From an uncultured Nostoc sp. (lineage in GTDB: Bacteria; Cyanobacteriota; Cyanobacteriia; Cyanobacteriales; Nostocaceae): a stretch of 64,000 nucleotides of DNA. The notes beneath the pieces are model-generated. The model saw only the letters and a list, made by a program, of their open reading frames with translations, searched no databases and had not been told where the DNA came from. The position numbers and the translations under genes were made by a program. Positions 17,187-25,326 of the stretch are shown piece after piece; positions within the stretch are counted from its first letter, which is position 1, and each line of letters starts with the position of its first letter. Location of the stretch: positions 129,860-193,859 of the forward strand of contig NZ_CALMFY010000113.1 in the NCBI RefSeq assembly GCF_937863485.1. Reading direction: 5' to 3'.

Positions 17187-18488
17187 CTACATTGTCAAAG
17201 ATTGAGGATTCGTCTCAATCAATTTCGCTAAATCTTGCAAGAACGCCGCAGCATGGGCACCGTAAATAATCCGATGGTCGGAAGTAATATTGACTTGCAT
17301 TTGTTGTCGCACACCAAACAAACCGTCTGCTGTTGCTACCACTTGCGGACGGGATGCCCCGATCGCTAAAATTGAACCTTGTCCAGGCGGTAAAATCGCA
17401 TCAAATTTGTCTACGCCAAACATCCCCAAATTTGACAGGGTAAAAGTACCACTGTTGTATTCTTGGGGCTGTAGTTGTTTTGCCCTAGCTCTGTCTACCA
17501 AAGACTTCCAAGTACGTGATAGAGAATATATATCCACTGCGTCGGCATTTTGCAGCACAGGCGTAATCAATCCGCCATCATCCATCGCTACTGCTACGGA
17601 AATGTTGATATCAGAATGATAGACAATGCCCTGGTCTGAGTAGCTAGCATTTAACAATGGGTGTTTTTGTAAAGTCACTGCGACAGCTTTCGCCAGCAGC
17701 GCTGTCATTGTCACGCCTTTGGATTTAATTTGTTTATAAAGCTTGTCTAAACCATCGGTGGTAATTGTATAACCGACGCGGAAGACAGGCACGGATATGG
17801 TGGCTACCATGTTCCGCACTACGGCATTTTGGAAGGTAGTTAGAGGCACGATTTGACCAGGAACAGCCGCTACTGCTGGTATCGGTGCTGGTGTCCGAGG
17901 TGCTGGGGGTGCAACTGGGGTGCTGCTTGGTACAGGTGCTAGTGGGGCAACTGGGGTAGTAGCGGGTTGCTTGCCCTTATTGGACAATGCTTCTATATCT
18001 TCGGCGACAATGCGGCCGTGGGGACCACTGCCTTGGAGAGTAGTCAAATCAACTTTGAGTTCTTTGGCTAATTTGCGGGCACGGGGTGAAGCTACAAGCC
18101 TTCCTTCTTTGTGGTTAGACCCGTTTTGAGAGACTAAGGCAGGTGTTGCAGCTGAGGCTGTGGCGGGGAGTGGTTCGGGAGATGACGTAGCATTAACAGC
18201 CACGCCGTCTGAATTGGCAAGAGATTTCGCCTGTTCAATTTCAGCTTCCGTTTCTGCAATAAAGGCGATCGCAGATCCTACCGGGGCAGTTTCACCAGCT
18301 TCAACTATGATATGAGCAAGAAATCCCTCATAAAAGGTTTCTACATCCATATCTGCCTTATCTGACTCTACAACCACCACTGTTTCGCCTTTTTCCACTT
18401 TGTCACCTGGCGATTTCACCCAGGAGACGATTTTGCCTTCGGTCATGGTAGAACTCAGCGCCGGCATAAATACTTCGTGAATGCTCAT
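17187..18488 (-). CDS. Dihydrolipoamide acetyltransferase (E2) of pyruvate dehydrogenase
   Basis: 433 aa. E2 carries the acetyl group on lipoate from E1 to CoA and forms the core of the pyruvate dehydrogenase complex. The single N-terminal lipoyl domain has the attachment lysine in VVESDKADMDVETF (about residue 45). A Pro/Ala-rich hinge follows. The peripheral-subunit-binding domain is ASPRARKLAKELKVDLTTL. After another Pro-rich linker comes the catalytic domain, ending in the active-site SDHRIIYGAHAAAFLQDL. The Tyr after DHRxI is the variant usual in cyanobacterial/plastid-type E2. It is monocistronic here. Confidence 0.95.
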   Translation of the reverse strand: MSIHEVFMPALSSTMTEGKIVSWVKSPGDKVEKGETVVVVESDKADMDVETFYEGFLAHIIVEAGETAPVGSAIAFIAETEAEIEQAKSLANSDGVAVNATSSPEPLPATASAATPALVSQNGSNHKEGRLVASPRARKLAKELKVDLTTLQGSGPHGRIVAEDIEALSNKGKQPATTPVAPLAPVPSSTPVAPPAPRTPAPIPAVAAVPGQIVPLTTFQNAVVRNMVATISVPVFRVGYTITTDGLDKLYKQIKSKGVTMTALLAKAVAVTLQKHPLLNASYSDQGIVYHSDINISVAVAMDDGGLITPVLQNADAVDIYSLSRTWKSLVDRARAKQLQPQEYNSGTFTLSNLGMFGVDKFDAILPPGQGSILAIGASRPQVVATADGLFGVRQQMQVNITSDHRIIYGAHAAAFLQDLAKLIETNPQSLTM

Positions 18489-19066
18489 AGGGTGGTTTGG
18501 GAATCAATGGTTTATGGACTTTAACAGCTTTTATCAGATCGAATTGTATCTTGTTGACACTCCCTGGACTGAACAAATCTCGCTGCGCTCATATGTTCAG
18601 TCTGGGGATTTTTGGTTCATCCAGCAATCGGTAACGGAGGGATCTTTACCGAACCGTATTGGGGCGGGATGTCGGGTGAGCGCGATACTTTGACTGTTAC
18701 AAAAAGAATTTTCGATTGGAGATTTTATATTTTAGGTTGGGCATTGGGTATTGGGGAGTAGAGGAGATGAGGGAGCAGGGGGAGAGTTCCAAACTCCAAA
18801 CTTTTGACTCTAGGAACCTAAATATAACTTAAAGGTCTATAATACAGAGCTATCCTCAATGGTTAGCTAATATCTCGATCTCGTTTTAGTAGTTGACTAG
18901 CAAAAACCACCACGAGTTGCTCACAGATTAAATGGGATTGCTATTTATATTCCTCATAACCACTGCTTAAGATACAGGAGCTTCTCACAGGTAGAGGATA
19001 TGGGATGCAGTTCAATCTAGAATTCAAAATTGGTAATAAACCTATTTGAAATTCCTGTTTACTTTT
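18489..19066. other. Divergent intergenic region with hairpin
   Basis: About 580 bp, no convincing gene. ACTGAACA and TGTTCAGT (about 18568-18602) form a perfect 8-bp stem, extended by partly paired flanks and followed by ATTTTTGG on the plus strand. It looks like a terminator, although no plus-strand gene precedes it. G-rich low-complexity DNA lies at 18740-18785. Confidence 0.45.
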
Positions 19067-19588
19067 ATGTCGGCAAAGCTGAAATTCTTTTTGATTGTGA
19101 TACTAAGTATCTTTGCCACTGTTGGCGCTGGAGTATATATTACCCAGAGCCAGCAATATGCACCGATTGTTGAGACTAGTAAGGGAGTTGCCCAGCAGGT
19201 GGGAGCAATACATCAGTCTCAGGAGGTTATGGCATACTTAGAGCGTTACAATTATAAAACTATACCTTTAGGAAATATTAACTCATCGCTCCAAGGTAGT
19301 GATCCTGCTACCCTTGCGCTGAATGCTTTTGACGACATAGCATCAGTGCGAGGAACGCGAAAGGTAGAGGTAGCTTATCCGCAACGAAATCAGGCTTTTG
19401 TAACGATTACGCAAATCAAGCGGGGTAATGATTCTGTTGGTATTAAATATCGAGTTGAGATGACCACCTTTGGGCGATCGCTTTTTATTAGCTCACCTCC
19501 AGTGTGGGAGATTGTTTGGGCTGGCTCCCAGGTAGAATGTTGGGCTGGGAGCCGCTCCAAACTCAAGTTAAATCACATCTGTCGGTAA
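19067..19588 (+). CDS. Hypothetical membrane-anchored or secreted protein
   Basis: About 173 aa from ATG 19067; a TTG seven codons upstream is a less likely start. The N-terminus (KLKFFLIVILSIFATVGAGV) is a signal peptide or single membrane anchor. The rest is a small periplasmic domain with an alternating beta pattern (RKVEVAYPQRNQAFVTITQI, SVGIKYRVEMTTFGRSLFIS). The C-terminal ~25 residues have a Trp/Cys-containing pattern (EIVWAGSQVECWAGS). No family is recognised. It is monocistronic and convergent with the ylqD-like gene. Confidence 0.7.
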   Translation: MSAKLKFFLIVILSIFATVGAGVYITQSQQYAPIVETSKGVAQQVGAIHQSQEVMAYLERYNYKTIPLGNINSSLQGSDPATLALNAFDDIASVRGTRKVEVAYPQRNQAFVTITQIKRGNDSVGIKYRVEMTTFGRSLFISSPPVWEIVWAGSQVECWAGSRSKLKLNHICR

Positions 19589-19683
19589 TTAAAAGTCTGC
19601 CAATTTTAGATTTTGAATTTTGGATTAAAGGAAAAATTTAAAATCTAAAATCTAAAATCCAAAACTGAACGACTCATAACTTT

Positions 19684-20133
19684 CTAAATGTCGCCGCGAA
19701 TTTCTTCTACAACGCCATCACGCAGAACAATTTCGACCTGCATTTTGCTAATCAGGTTATCTCCCGTCTCTACCCGGAAAAAGCCTTCCATTTGGAATTG
19801 GTTGACTTCCTGATCTTGCTGGAGAAACTGCACTTGCTGGAGATTTTGTAGCAACTGATTTTTCTGCTCTAGAAATTCACTTTTCTTTTGATTGACTTGG
19901 AGTTGGATATTGTCAATTTGTTGGAGAGTCTGGGGGCCAGGTGGTTGCAGACTCTGCTTTTGAATTGCAGCGATCGCTCTTTGTCCTTCAACGTCTAACT
20001 GTTGCAGTTGTTGGTCAAGTTGATTGATCTGCGTTTGCAGCTGCTGTTGTACTTCCTCTTTCCAGAGGGGAGTAACAATGACTTTGACGTTAACAACGCG
20101 TTTTAGGAGCAAATTAGATTTGGAGACATCCAT
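19684..20133 (-). CDS. YlqD family protein
   Basis: 149 aa. Residues 1-25 begin with the family motif LLLKRVVNVKVIVTPLWKEE. A long Gln-rich coiled coil follows (VQQQLQTQINQLDQQLQQLD and KKSEFLEQKNQLLQNLQQVQ). A small beta domain ends the protein (VETGDNLISKMQVEIVLRDG). YlqD proteins are conserved in Firmicutes and cyanobacteria but have no established function. It is 42 nt downstream of the acyl ligase gene on the same strand, and the two probably share a transcript. Confidence 0.85.
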   Translation of the reverse strand: MDVSKSNLLLKRVVNVKVIVTPLWKEEVQQQLQTQINQLDQQLQQLDVEGQRAIAAIQKQSLQPPGPQTLQQIDNIQLQVNQKKSEFLEQKNQLLQNLQQVQFLQQDQEVNQFQMEGFFRVETGDNLISKMQVEIVLRDGVVEEIRGDI

Positions 20134-20175
20134 AAATATTTCACGTTCACTCTTACTAGTTGGCAGGTGGAATAA

Positions 20176-22152
20176 TCAGGCAAACATGCCGTCAATAATA
20201 TCGTGATAGCGTTCCGTGACGACCTGTCGTCGAACTTTCAGTGTTTGTGTCATCAAGCCATTTTCGATGGAAAACGGTTCCAGAATGAGTTTGAATGTCC
20301 CGATGCGGTCATCTGGTCGAAAGCCTGGACGATTTTGCACTTCCCGATTCAATTCTTGCCGAAATAAATCCTGGATCATTCTACTCTCCAAGTCAATTTT
20401 TTGACTAGGTGAAGAAGTAACCTGATCATTTTGCCTATCCAGTGTCAGATTCTGACTTGCTGCCCATTTTTCTAGGGCTTCGACATTGGGGACAATTAAG
20501 GCTCCCAGGCTGCGCTGATCTTGACCGACGAGCATAATTTGATCGATATATGGCGATCGCAAACACGCATCTTCGATCGGCTGCGGCTCGATGTTTTCCC
20601 CATTAGTCAATACAATCGTATCCTTTGCTCTGCCAGTCAGCACCAAGTCGTCTTGTGGTGTCAGCCAACCCAAATCGCCGCTATCAAACCAACCTTCGGC
20701 GTCAATTGCTTTCGCTGTCGCTTCGGGATTTTGGTAATAGCCTTGCATAATCTGTGGCCCCCTCAACAATAACAAGCCTCGCTTCTCTACTGGCAAAGGC
20801 GCTTTTGTCTCAGGATCTACGATTTTAGCTTCTGTAGCCGGAAGTGGTAGCCCTGATGCACCAATCAAATTCCGCCAAGGACGCCGCACATGGGTAACAG
20901 GAGAAGTTTCTGTCAAGCCATAACCTTGCAAAATCTGCACACCAATAATTTCAAAGAAGTTATCTATGTGTCTGGGAAGCGCACCGCCGCCACTAATCAT
21001 CTGCTTAACTTGTCCTCCTGTGGCTTCTCGCACTTTGGCATAAACCAGTCGTTCTCCCAAGGCATGGAGAGGTAATAAAGCAGATGCTTGGATCTTAGCT
21101 GCTAATCGTTCGCCAGCTGAGGTATGAAGATTATTTAAACTCAATCCCTGAACAATTCGCCGCGCTTTGATGTATTTCTCACTATTGTCCAATAAAAAGT
21201 TAACTAGGCGTTGCTTATTTGCTGGTTGTTCGCGGAATTGCTTTTGAACTCCTTCATAAATCGATTCCCACAGGCGGGGTACACCCACCATGTAGTTAGG
21301 TTTAAATTCTCTCAAATCACCTTTGACAGAGCGCAAATTAGTATAAACTTGCGTGCAACCTTGAGATAGTAGGTAATATTCAACAGTCCGCTCGTAGCTG
21401 TGCCACGAAGGTAGAATACTGAGAACGATATCACCCGCGTTTGGTTGCAATACTGTGCCAAAGGTTGTCACTTGGTGCATCAAATTGTTATAAGATAGCA
21501 TTACACCCTTGGGTTTACCTGTGGTGCCAGAGGTGTAAATTAGGGTTGCCAGAGCGTCACGATTTTGCTTGACTGGCACAAAATTATGATTTACCCCAAT
21601 TTCAATCAACTGTGCAAAGTTCAGTACCTTTAGGGTTTCATTTGTTGGTGGTGCTTCATCCGAAAGTAAGATGACTACCTGAATTGGTAAATCTTGAAGG
21701 CGGTCTTGTAGTTTTTTAAATGTTTTTAAATCCTCAACAACTATTGCTGTGCTGCCACTATTAGCAATGATAAACAGCAGTTCTTCTTTTTCGGCTTGGG
21801 AGCTACGCACTGCATCAACTCCACCAGCAGTCATGATACCTTGATCGGCAATAAACCAGCGAGGACTGTTGTCAGAAATTAAGGAAATGCGATCGCCAAC
21901 TTTTATTCCCAACGCCTGCAACCCAGTAGCAAATAGTTGTATTTGCTCTGCTAACTGCGTATAAGTAATCACTACTTCTGGTTTAGCGTGAGGGCTGCGG
22001 AGGGCAACAACATCACCAAATCGTTGAGCTGCCAAAGGCCAAATTTCTGGCAGCGATTCCACATTTGTGTAATCTACCAACCGCTTTAATGCCTGGCGTT
22101 CTCGCTCACTGATGTTAGATAAAAAAGAAGACGCAGTTTGGGTTTTTGACAT
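20176..22152 (-). CDS. AMP-dependent long-chain acyl-CoA / acyl-ACP synthetase
   Basis: 658 aa. The enzyme activates fatty acids as acyl-adenylates and transfers them to CoA or ACP. In cyanobacteria the single Aas-type enzyme recycles free fatty acids into lipids. ANL-superfamily motifs are intact: TLIYTSGTTGKPKGVMLS (phosphate loop), QGYGLTETSPV, and WFDSGDLGWLTPQDDLVLTG. NGENIEPQPIE precedes the C-terminal hinge. The length and the motif HSYERTVEYYLLSQGC fit long-chain (FadD15-like) ligases. It is the first gene of a likely two-gene operon with ylqD. Confidence 0.92.
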   Translation of the reverse strand: MSKTQTASSFLSNISERERQALKRLVDYTNVESLPEIWPLAAQRFGDVVALRSPHAKPEVVITYTQLAEQIQLFATGLQALGIKVGDRISLISDNSPRWFIADQGIMTAGGVDAVRSSQAEKEELLFIIANSGSTAIVVEDLKTFKKLQDRLQDLPIQVVILLSDEAPPTNETLKVLNFAQLIEIGVNHNFVPVKQNRDALATLIYTSGTTGKPKGVMLSYNNLMHQVTTFGTVLQPNAGDIVLSILPSWHSYERTVEYYLLSQGCTQVYTNLRSVKGDLREFKPNYMVGVPRLWESIYEGVQKQFREQPANKQRLVNFLLDNSEKYIKARRIVQGLSLNNLHTSAGERLAAKIQASALLPLHALGERLVYAKVREATGGQVKQMISGGGALPRHIDNFFEIIGVQILQGYGLTETSPVTHVRRPWRNLIGASGLPLPATEAKIVDPETKAPLPVEKRGLLLLRGPQIMQGYYQNPEATAKAIDAEGWFDSGDLGWLTPQDDLVLTGRAKDTIVLTNGENIEPQPIEDACLRSPYIDQIMLVGQDQRSLGALIVPNVEALEKWAASQNLTLDRQNDQVTSSPSQKIDLESRMIQDLFRQELNREVQNRPGFRPDDRIGTFKLILEPFSIENGLMTQTLKVRRQVVTERYHDIIDGMFA

Positions 22153-22409
22153 AACACCTTACCTAAATATCGTAAACTGATCGTTTTCCAGTTTATTTGT
22201 TATTCTGCTACAATCACCGTCCTTATTATCCACATTCCCTTCTGTGTATGATAATTCCAGGAATTCCACGTTTATATTTACAAAAATTTATGTTAAACTT
22301 AGTTTACATAGATTGCAAGCAATAAATTGACTGAACATCAATCCTACACATATATTATGCTTGCATCTAAGAACAGCGATCACCTATTTTTGACAGGGGA
22401 TGATTACCT

Positions 22410-22655
22410 ATGAATTTGATAGAGGCTATACTGGTAACGCTAATCAACACTGCTGCTTGCATGGTATTTCCTAAGCTTGTAGCTATCCTTCTAGCTGATA
22501 AAACCAAACCTACTGAAGCGTTGCTAAATGGTTCAGAATTACAAACAGCCAAAGTGGAACTTACGAGTTTTCCTTATTGTACAGCTTACGCACTAACAAG
22601 CAGTCAATTCTGTAAATTCAGTCCTGATTTTTGTCCCAAGTGTTCTCCAAATTGA
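22410..22655 (+). CDS. Small hypothetical protein (uncertain)
   Basis: 81 codons from an ATG with a purine-rich AGGGGATGA about 8 nt upstream. The N-terminal 30 residues (NLIEAILVTLINTAACMVFP) could be one membrane helix. The last third contains six Cys/His-poor clusters ending CPKCSPN, which does not form a recognised motif. There is no homologue I recognise, and an overlapping antisense frame is also open, so this may be spurious. Confidence 0.35.
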   Translation: MNLIEAILVTLINTAACMVFPKLVAILLADKTKPTEALLNGSELQTAKVELTSFPYCTAYALTSSQFCKFSPDFCPKCSPN

Positions 22656-22813
22656 TGGGCTATTTGCCACTAAAAATTACTCGGTACTTCAGTCCAACTT
22701 TGTAGATATTTATATTGGGAATTGGAAAAATTTATTTTTTCTGACACCTATATTTTGCGTTCCAAGTAATAATTTATGCGTCTACTTAGTCAAGCGACGC
22801 CGAGTAGCCCGCA

Positions 22814-23003
22814 CAACTCTTGGAGACGCTCTTGCTAGCAAGATCCCCGTAGGAGTACGACAAGCTACAACTCTTCTCTACGAGAGGCTGCGCCAAGGAG
22901 AGGCTGGCGCTTAGGGCGTAGCTATGCCGCAGGCTTTACGACTGCGGCTCCATTGAGCGTACCCCTACGGGGATCTTGCTACGCGTAGCGTCTCCAAGAG
23001 TTG
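22814..23003. repeat. Long inverted repeat (two 45-nt arms)
   Basis: Arm 22814-22858 starts CAACTCTTGGAGACGCT and ends GTAGGAGTAC. Arm 22959-23003 is its reverse complement except for a 5-nt block and one further base (39 of 45 match by eye). The 100-nt centre is made of dispersed Nostoc-type words (CTACGAGAGGCTGCGCCAAG). The structure resembles a non-autonomous palindromic element. Confidence 0.8.
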
Positions 23004-23207
23004 CCGAGATGCTCAGTACAAGTCAGTCACCATCGTAGACATCGCTCATTCCACTATAATCGCTGAAACTCATATACTGTAAGCATTTATAATTTCTACA
23101 TAAGTCCATTGTCCAGTGCGTACATACTTTCACAGTGGCATCCTGTCGCTGATTATAGCACCTACTCATGAGCATGTGATTAAGCTGCTACGCAGAATTT
23201 CTTAGTC

Positions 23208-23343
23208 CCCAGCACGGACATAGCAAGTAAGATTGCGAAATTGCCGTGGGAAAACGTTGGATAATCAAACATCCAGACCTTTTTGAGTCTGGTAGGGTAA
23301 CATTATTGGGAGACAACCGATGTGTGAATTACCCACCCAATAA
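23208..23343 (+). other. Cluster of complementary segments, possible structured RNA with pseudoknot
   Basis: In order: CCCAGCACGG (23208-23217) against CCGTGGG (23244-23250); hairpin CCAGAC (23273-23278) with GTCTGG (23287-23292); GGGTAA (23295-23300) with TTACCC (23329-23334); and TTATTGGG (23303-23310) with CCCAATAA (23336-23343). The last two pairings interlock, as in an H-type pseudoknot. No known riboswitch class was recognised, and the strand is inferred from the downstream operon. Confidence 0.35.
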
Positions 23344-23944
23344 GGCTTCCGCTACATATTTGTTTGCTTGCCAGAATCAGACTCAGTATAATTACTAATT
23401 GAAGTTCAGGTCTACATATAACTAATATAACAATTAATATATTAGTTGTTAAATCTATTACATGAGGTCAAACAGCTTGTAATGCCCAAGCAGCCGGAAG
23501 TTGGTCAGTTTCTTAACAAACTTCACAAACTTCTAGGGTTAATGCAGGAAAAGTTTGCAGCAAACATTGTTTGTAATGAGCGATGAATCGCTCATAGCAA
23601 GTTCTATCAGGACTAAAGTCCTTACCCAACGGGAAAGTTAGTCTCTCATGGGGAGCCACTGCGGTGGACGGGTTAAGAGGCATAAAGGAGGCAGTGCGCC
23701 CAAGCGGTTTTCCGACTTGTCCCTTGCGCGTCTCCTGTCTTGAGAAGCAACTGCCGTCAAGTGGCGTGGAAACCCCCTTAGCGCTAGCCTCTTCCTTTGG
23801 GAGAAGACTGCGCTAAATCACTACAAACTTTAATTTATTTACGCCTAGCTACTTAGATTAAAAGAGGATTATATGCAAAAAAAATCACCAACTATCTTGA
23901 TTATCAACATATTCAACTATTAGTTCAAAATCAAAGGTTTTACC

Positions 23945-24286
23945 ATGATTCGGAAACAACTCACAGAATTTTCTTTAGAAGATGGCACAAAGTTTTTAGC
24001 TGAAGTTGATGAGTCAGAAAATAGCAATGCTCTTGTACGTGTTGCCAGACCAGACACTGGGCAAATGGTAGTTGAAGCTAAAAAGAGATTTGATGAAGTA
24101 TTAGATCAAATCCAACCTGTAGCTTCAGCAATTATTACCAAACTGAGTCAGCTTAATACACCTGCCGATGAGGTAGAGGTTAAGTTTGGTATTAAGTTAA
24201 ATGCTGGTGTGGGTGCAATTTTTACTTCTGTAGGTGGTGAAGCTAACTACGAAATTACCTTGAAATGGAAGCAAAACAAGGCATAG
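23945..24286 (+). CDS. Trypsin-co-occurring domain protein (CU044_2847 / Trypco1 family)
   Basis: 113 aa. The compact beta-rich protein has the family pattern: an N-terminal strand (EFSLEDGTKFLAEVDE), a central helix (FDEVLDQIQPVASAIITKLS) and the C-terminal VEVKFGIKLNAGVGAIF plus YEITLKWKQ. Such domains are found next to trypsin-like proteases in NTPase-based conflict systems and may be regulators or substrates of the protease. Here the protease gene starts 6 nt after its stop, an unusually tight coupling that supports a shared function. It is the first gene of the five-gene operon. Confidence 0.85.
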   Translation: MIRKQLTEFSLEDGTKFLAEVDESENSNALVRVARPDTGQMVVEAKKRFDEVLDQIQPVASAIITKLSQLNTPADEVEVKFGIKLNAGVGAIFTSVGGEANYEITLKWKQNKA

Positions 24287-24292
24287 TAACGT

Positions 24293-25186
24293 ATGGCAGC
24301 GAGTACAGATAATTATATTCAAACTTTTAGGTCAGCGATCGCCCGGATTTTTCATGCTAATGGTGCGGTAGTTGGTGGAGGTTTTTTAGTTTCTGGGCGA
24401 ACTCGAAATTACATCCTGACATGCGCTCACGTTGTTACCTCAGCTCTATCTTTACCAGAGGATATAGTTGAAGCTCCTAGTAATGATATCTACTTGGATT
24501 TCCCTCTAATTGCATCAGGACAACTACTAAAAGCTAAAGTTGTTTTTTGGCAACCTGTTGTCAACAATATATCAACCTCCGAACCTGAAGATATTGCTGG
24601 GTTGCAAATAGAAGGGCAGTTGCCTAAAGAAGCGCAACCTATCAAGCTGATCTCAGCTAATAACGTCTGGGAGCATCCTTTCCGCATATTCGGTTTTCCT
24701 CACGGACACAATGATGGCGTTTGGGCCGCAGGCGTGTTGCGAGACGGGCAAGGAAAGGGATGGGTGCAACTGGAAGACAGTAAGGTAACTGGCTACAGGG
24801 TAGAACCGGGTTTTAGTGGTGCGCCTATATGGGATGAAACCCTTGCAGGAGCTGTTGGTATGGCTGTGGCAACAGAGAAACAGCGAGAAGATATCAAGAC
24901 TGCTTTTATGATTCCTGCGGATGCATTGGTCAAAGCATGGGATGAAATAACCTTGCCGATTTCATCAAATGCATATACTCAGAATAATCCGAGCCGGGTA
25001 CAACAACTCAAAATCAAAACTTTGCAACAACGCTTTGAGGTTCTAAGTAGTGATTATGAGGCAGCTTACAATCAACTTAACTATACACTCAGCGCCAGCG
25101 ATCGCAATATCATCCAACGCCAAATAAATACCATACTACAAGAACTTGAGCGAGTAGAAAGCGAACTTAATGCCATTAGATATTAA
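24293..25186 (+). CDS. Trypsin-like serine protease with C-terminal coiled coil
   Basis: 297 aa. A chymotrypsin-fold (S1/HtrA-type) protease with an intact catalytic triad: His46 in ILTCAHVV, Asp100 in EPEDIAGLQ, and Ser175 in VEPGFSGAPIW. There is no signal peptide or PDZ domain, so it should act in the cytoplasm. Residues about 232-297 (QQLKIKTLQQRFEVLSSDYE, NTILQELERVESELNAI) are a helical coiled coil like the adaptor segments on proteins of STAND/NTPase conflict systems. It may dock onto the coiled coil of the next gene. An ATPase could activate it in response to a trigger; that is inference. Confidence 0.9.
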   Translation: MAASTDNYIQTFRSAIARIFHANGAVVGGGFLVSGRTRNYILTCAHVVTSALSLPEDIVEAPSNDIYLDFPLIASGQLLKAKVVFWQPVVNNISTSEPEDIAGLQIEGQLPKEAQPIKLISANNVWEHPFRIFGFPHGHNDGVWAAGVLRDGQGKGWVQLEDSKVTGYRVEPGFSGAPIWDETLAGAVGMAVATEKQREDIKTAFMIPADALVKAWDEITLPISSNAYTQNNPSRVQQLKIKTLQQRFEVLSSDYEAAYNQLNYTLSASDRNIIQRQINTILQELERVESELNAIRY

Positions 25187-25326
25187 TTTAATACCTAAAT
25201 GCTATGACAAATTCTTCAGATTTACGAAAAAACCATCAACAGTAGTTAATAAACAATTTAAAAACTGATATTGAAAGTATCAGCAACCAAATAGGGTGGA
25301 CGCTTAATGATGTAGATAAAAATAAA

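Larger units (their letters stand above)
22656..23944. other. Large gene-free, repeat-rich region upstream of the 23.9 kb operon
   Basis: 1.29 kb without a plausible gene. It contains the long inverted repeat at 22814-23003, a cluster of hairpins and a possible pseudoknot at 23208-23343, and short palindromes at 23576-23617 (GAGCGATGAATCGCTC and AGGACTAAAGTCCT). A dispersed Nostoc-type repeat (about 23650-23815) follows. The last ~130 bp are AT-rich and probably contain the operon promoter. Confidence 0.6.

Noticed and set aside
23640-23720. Possible cobalamin riboswitch (GGGAGCCACTGCGG)
   Set aside because: Only a short match to the conserved core. The flanking phrase is a dispersed Nostoc-type repeat, and the downstream gene has no link to B12.
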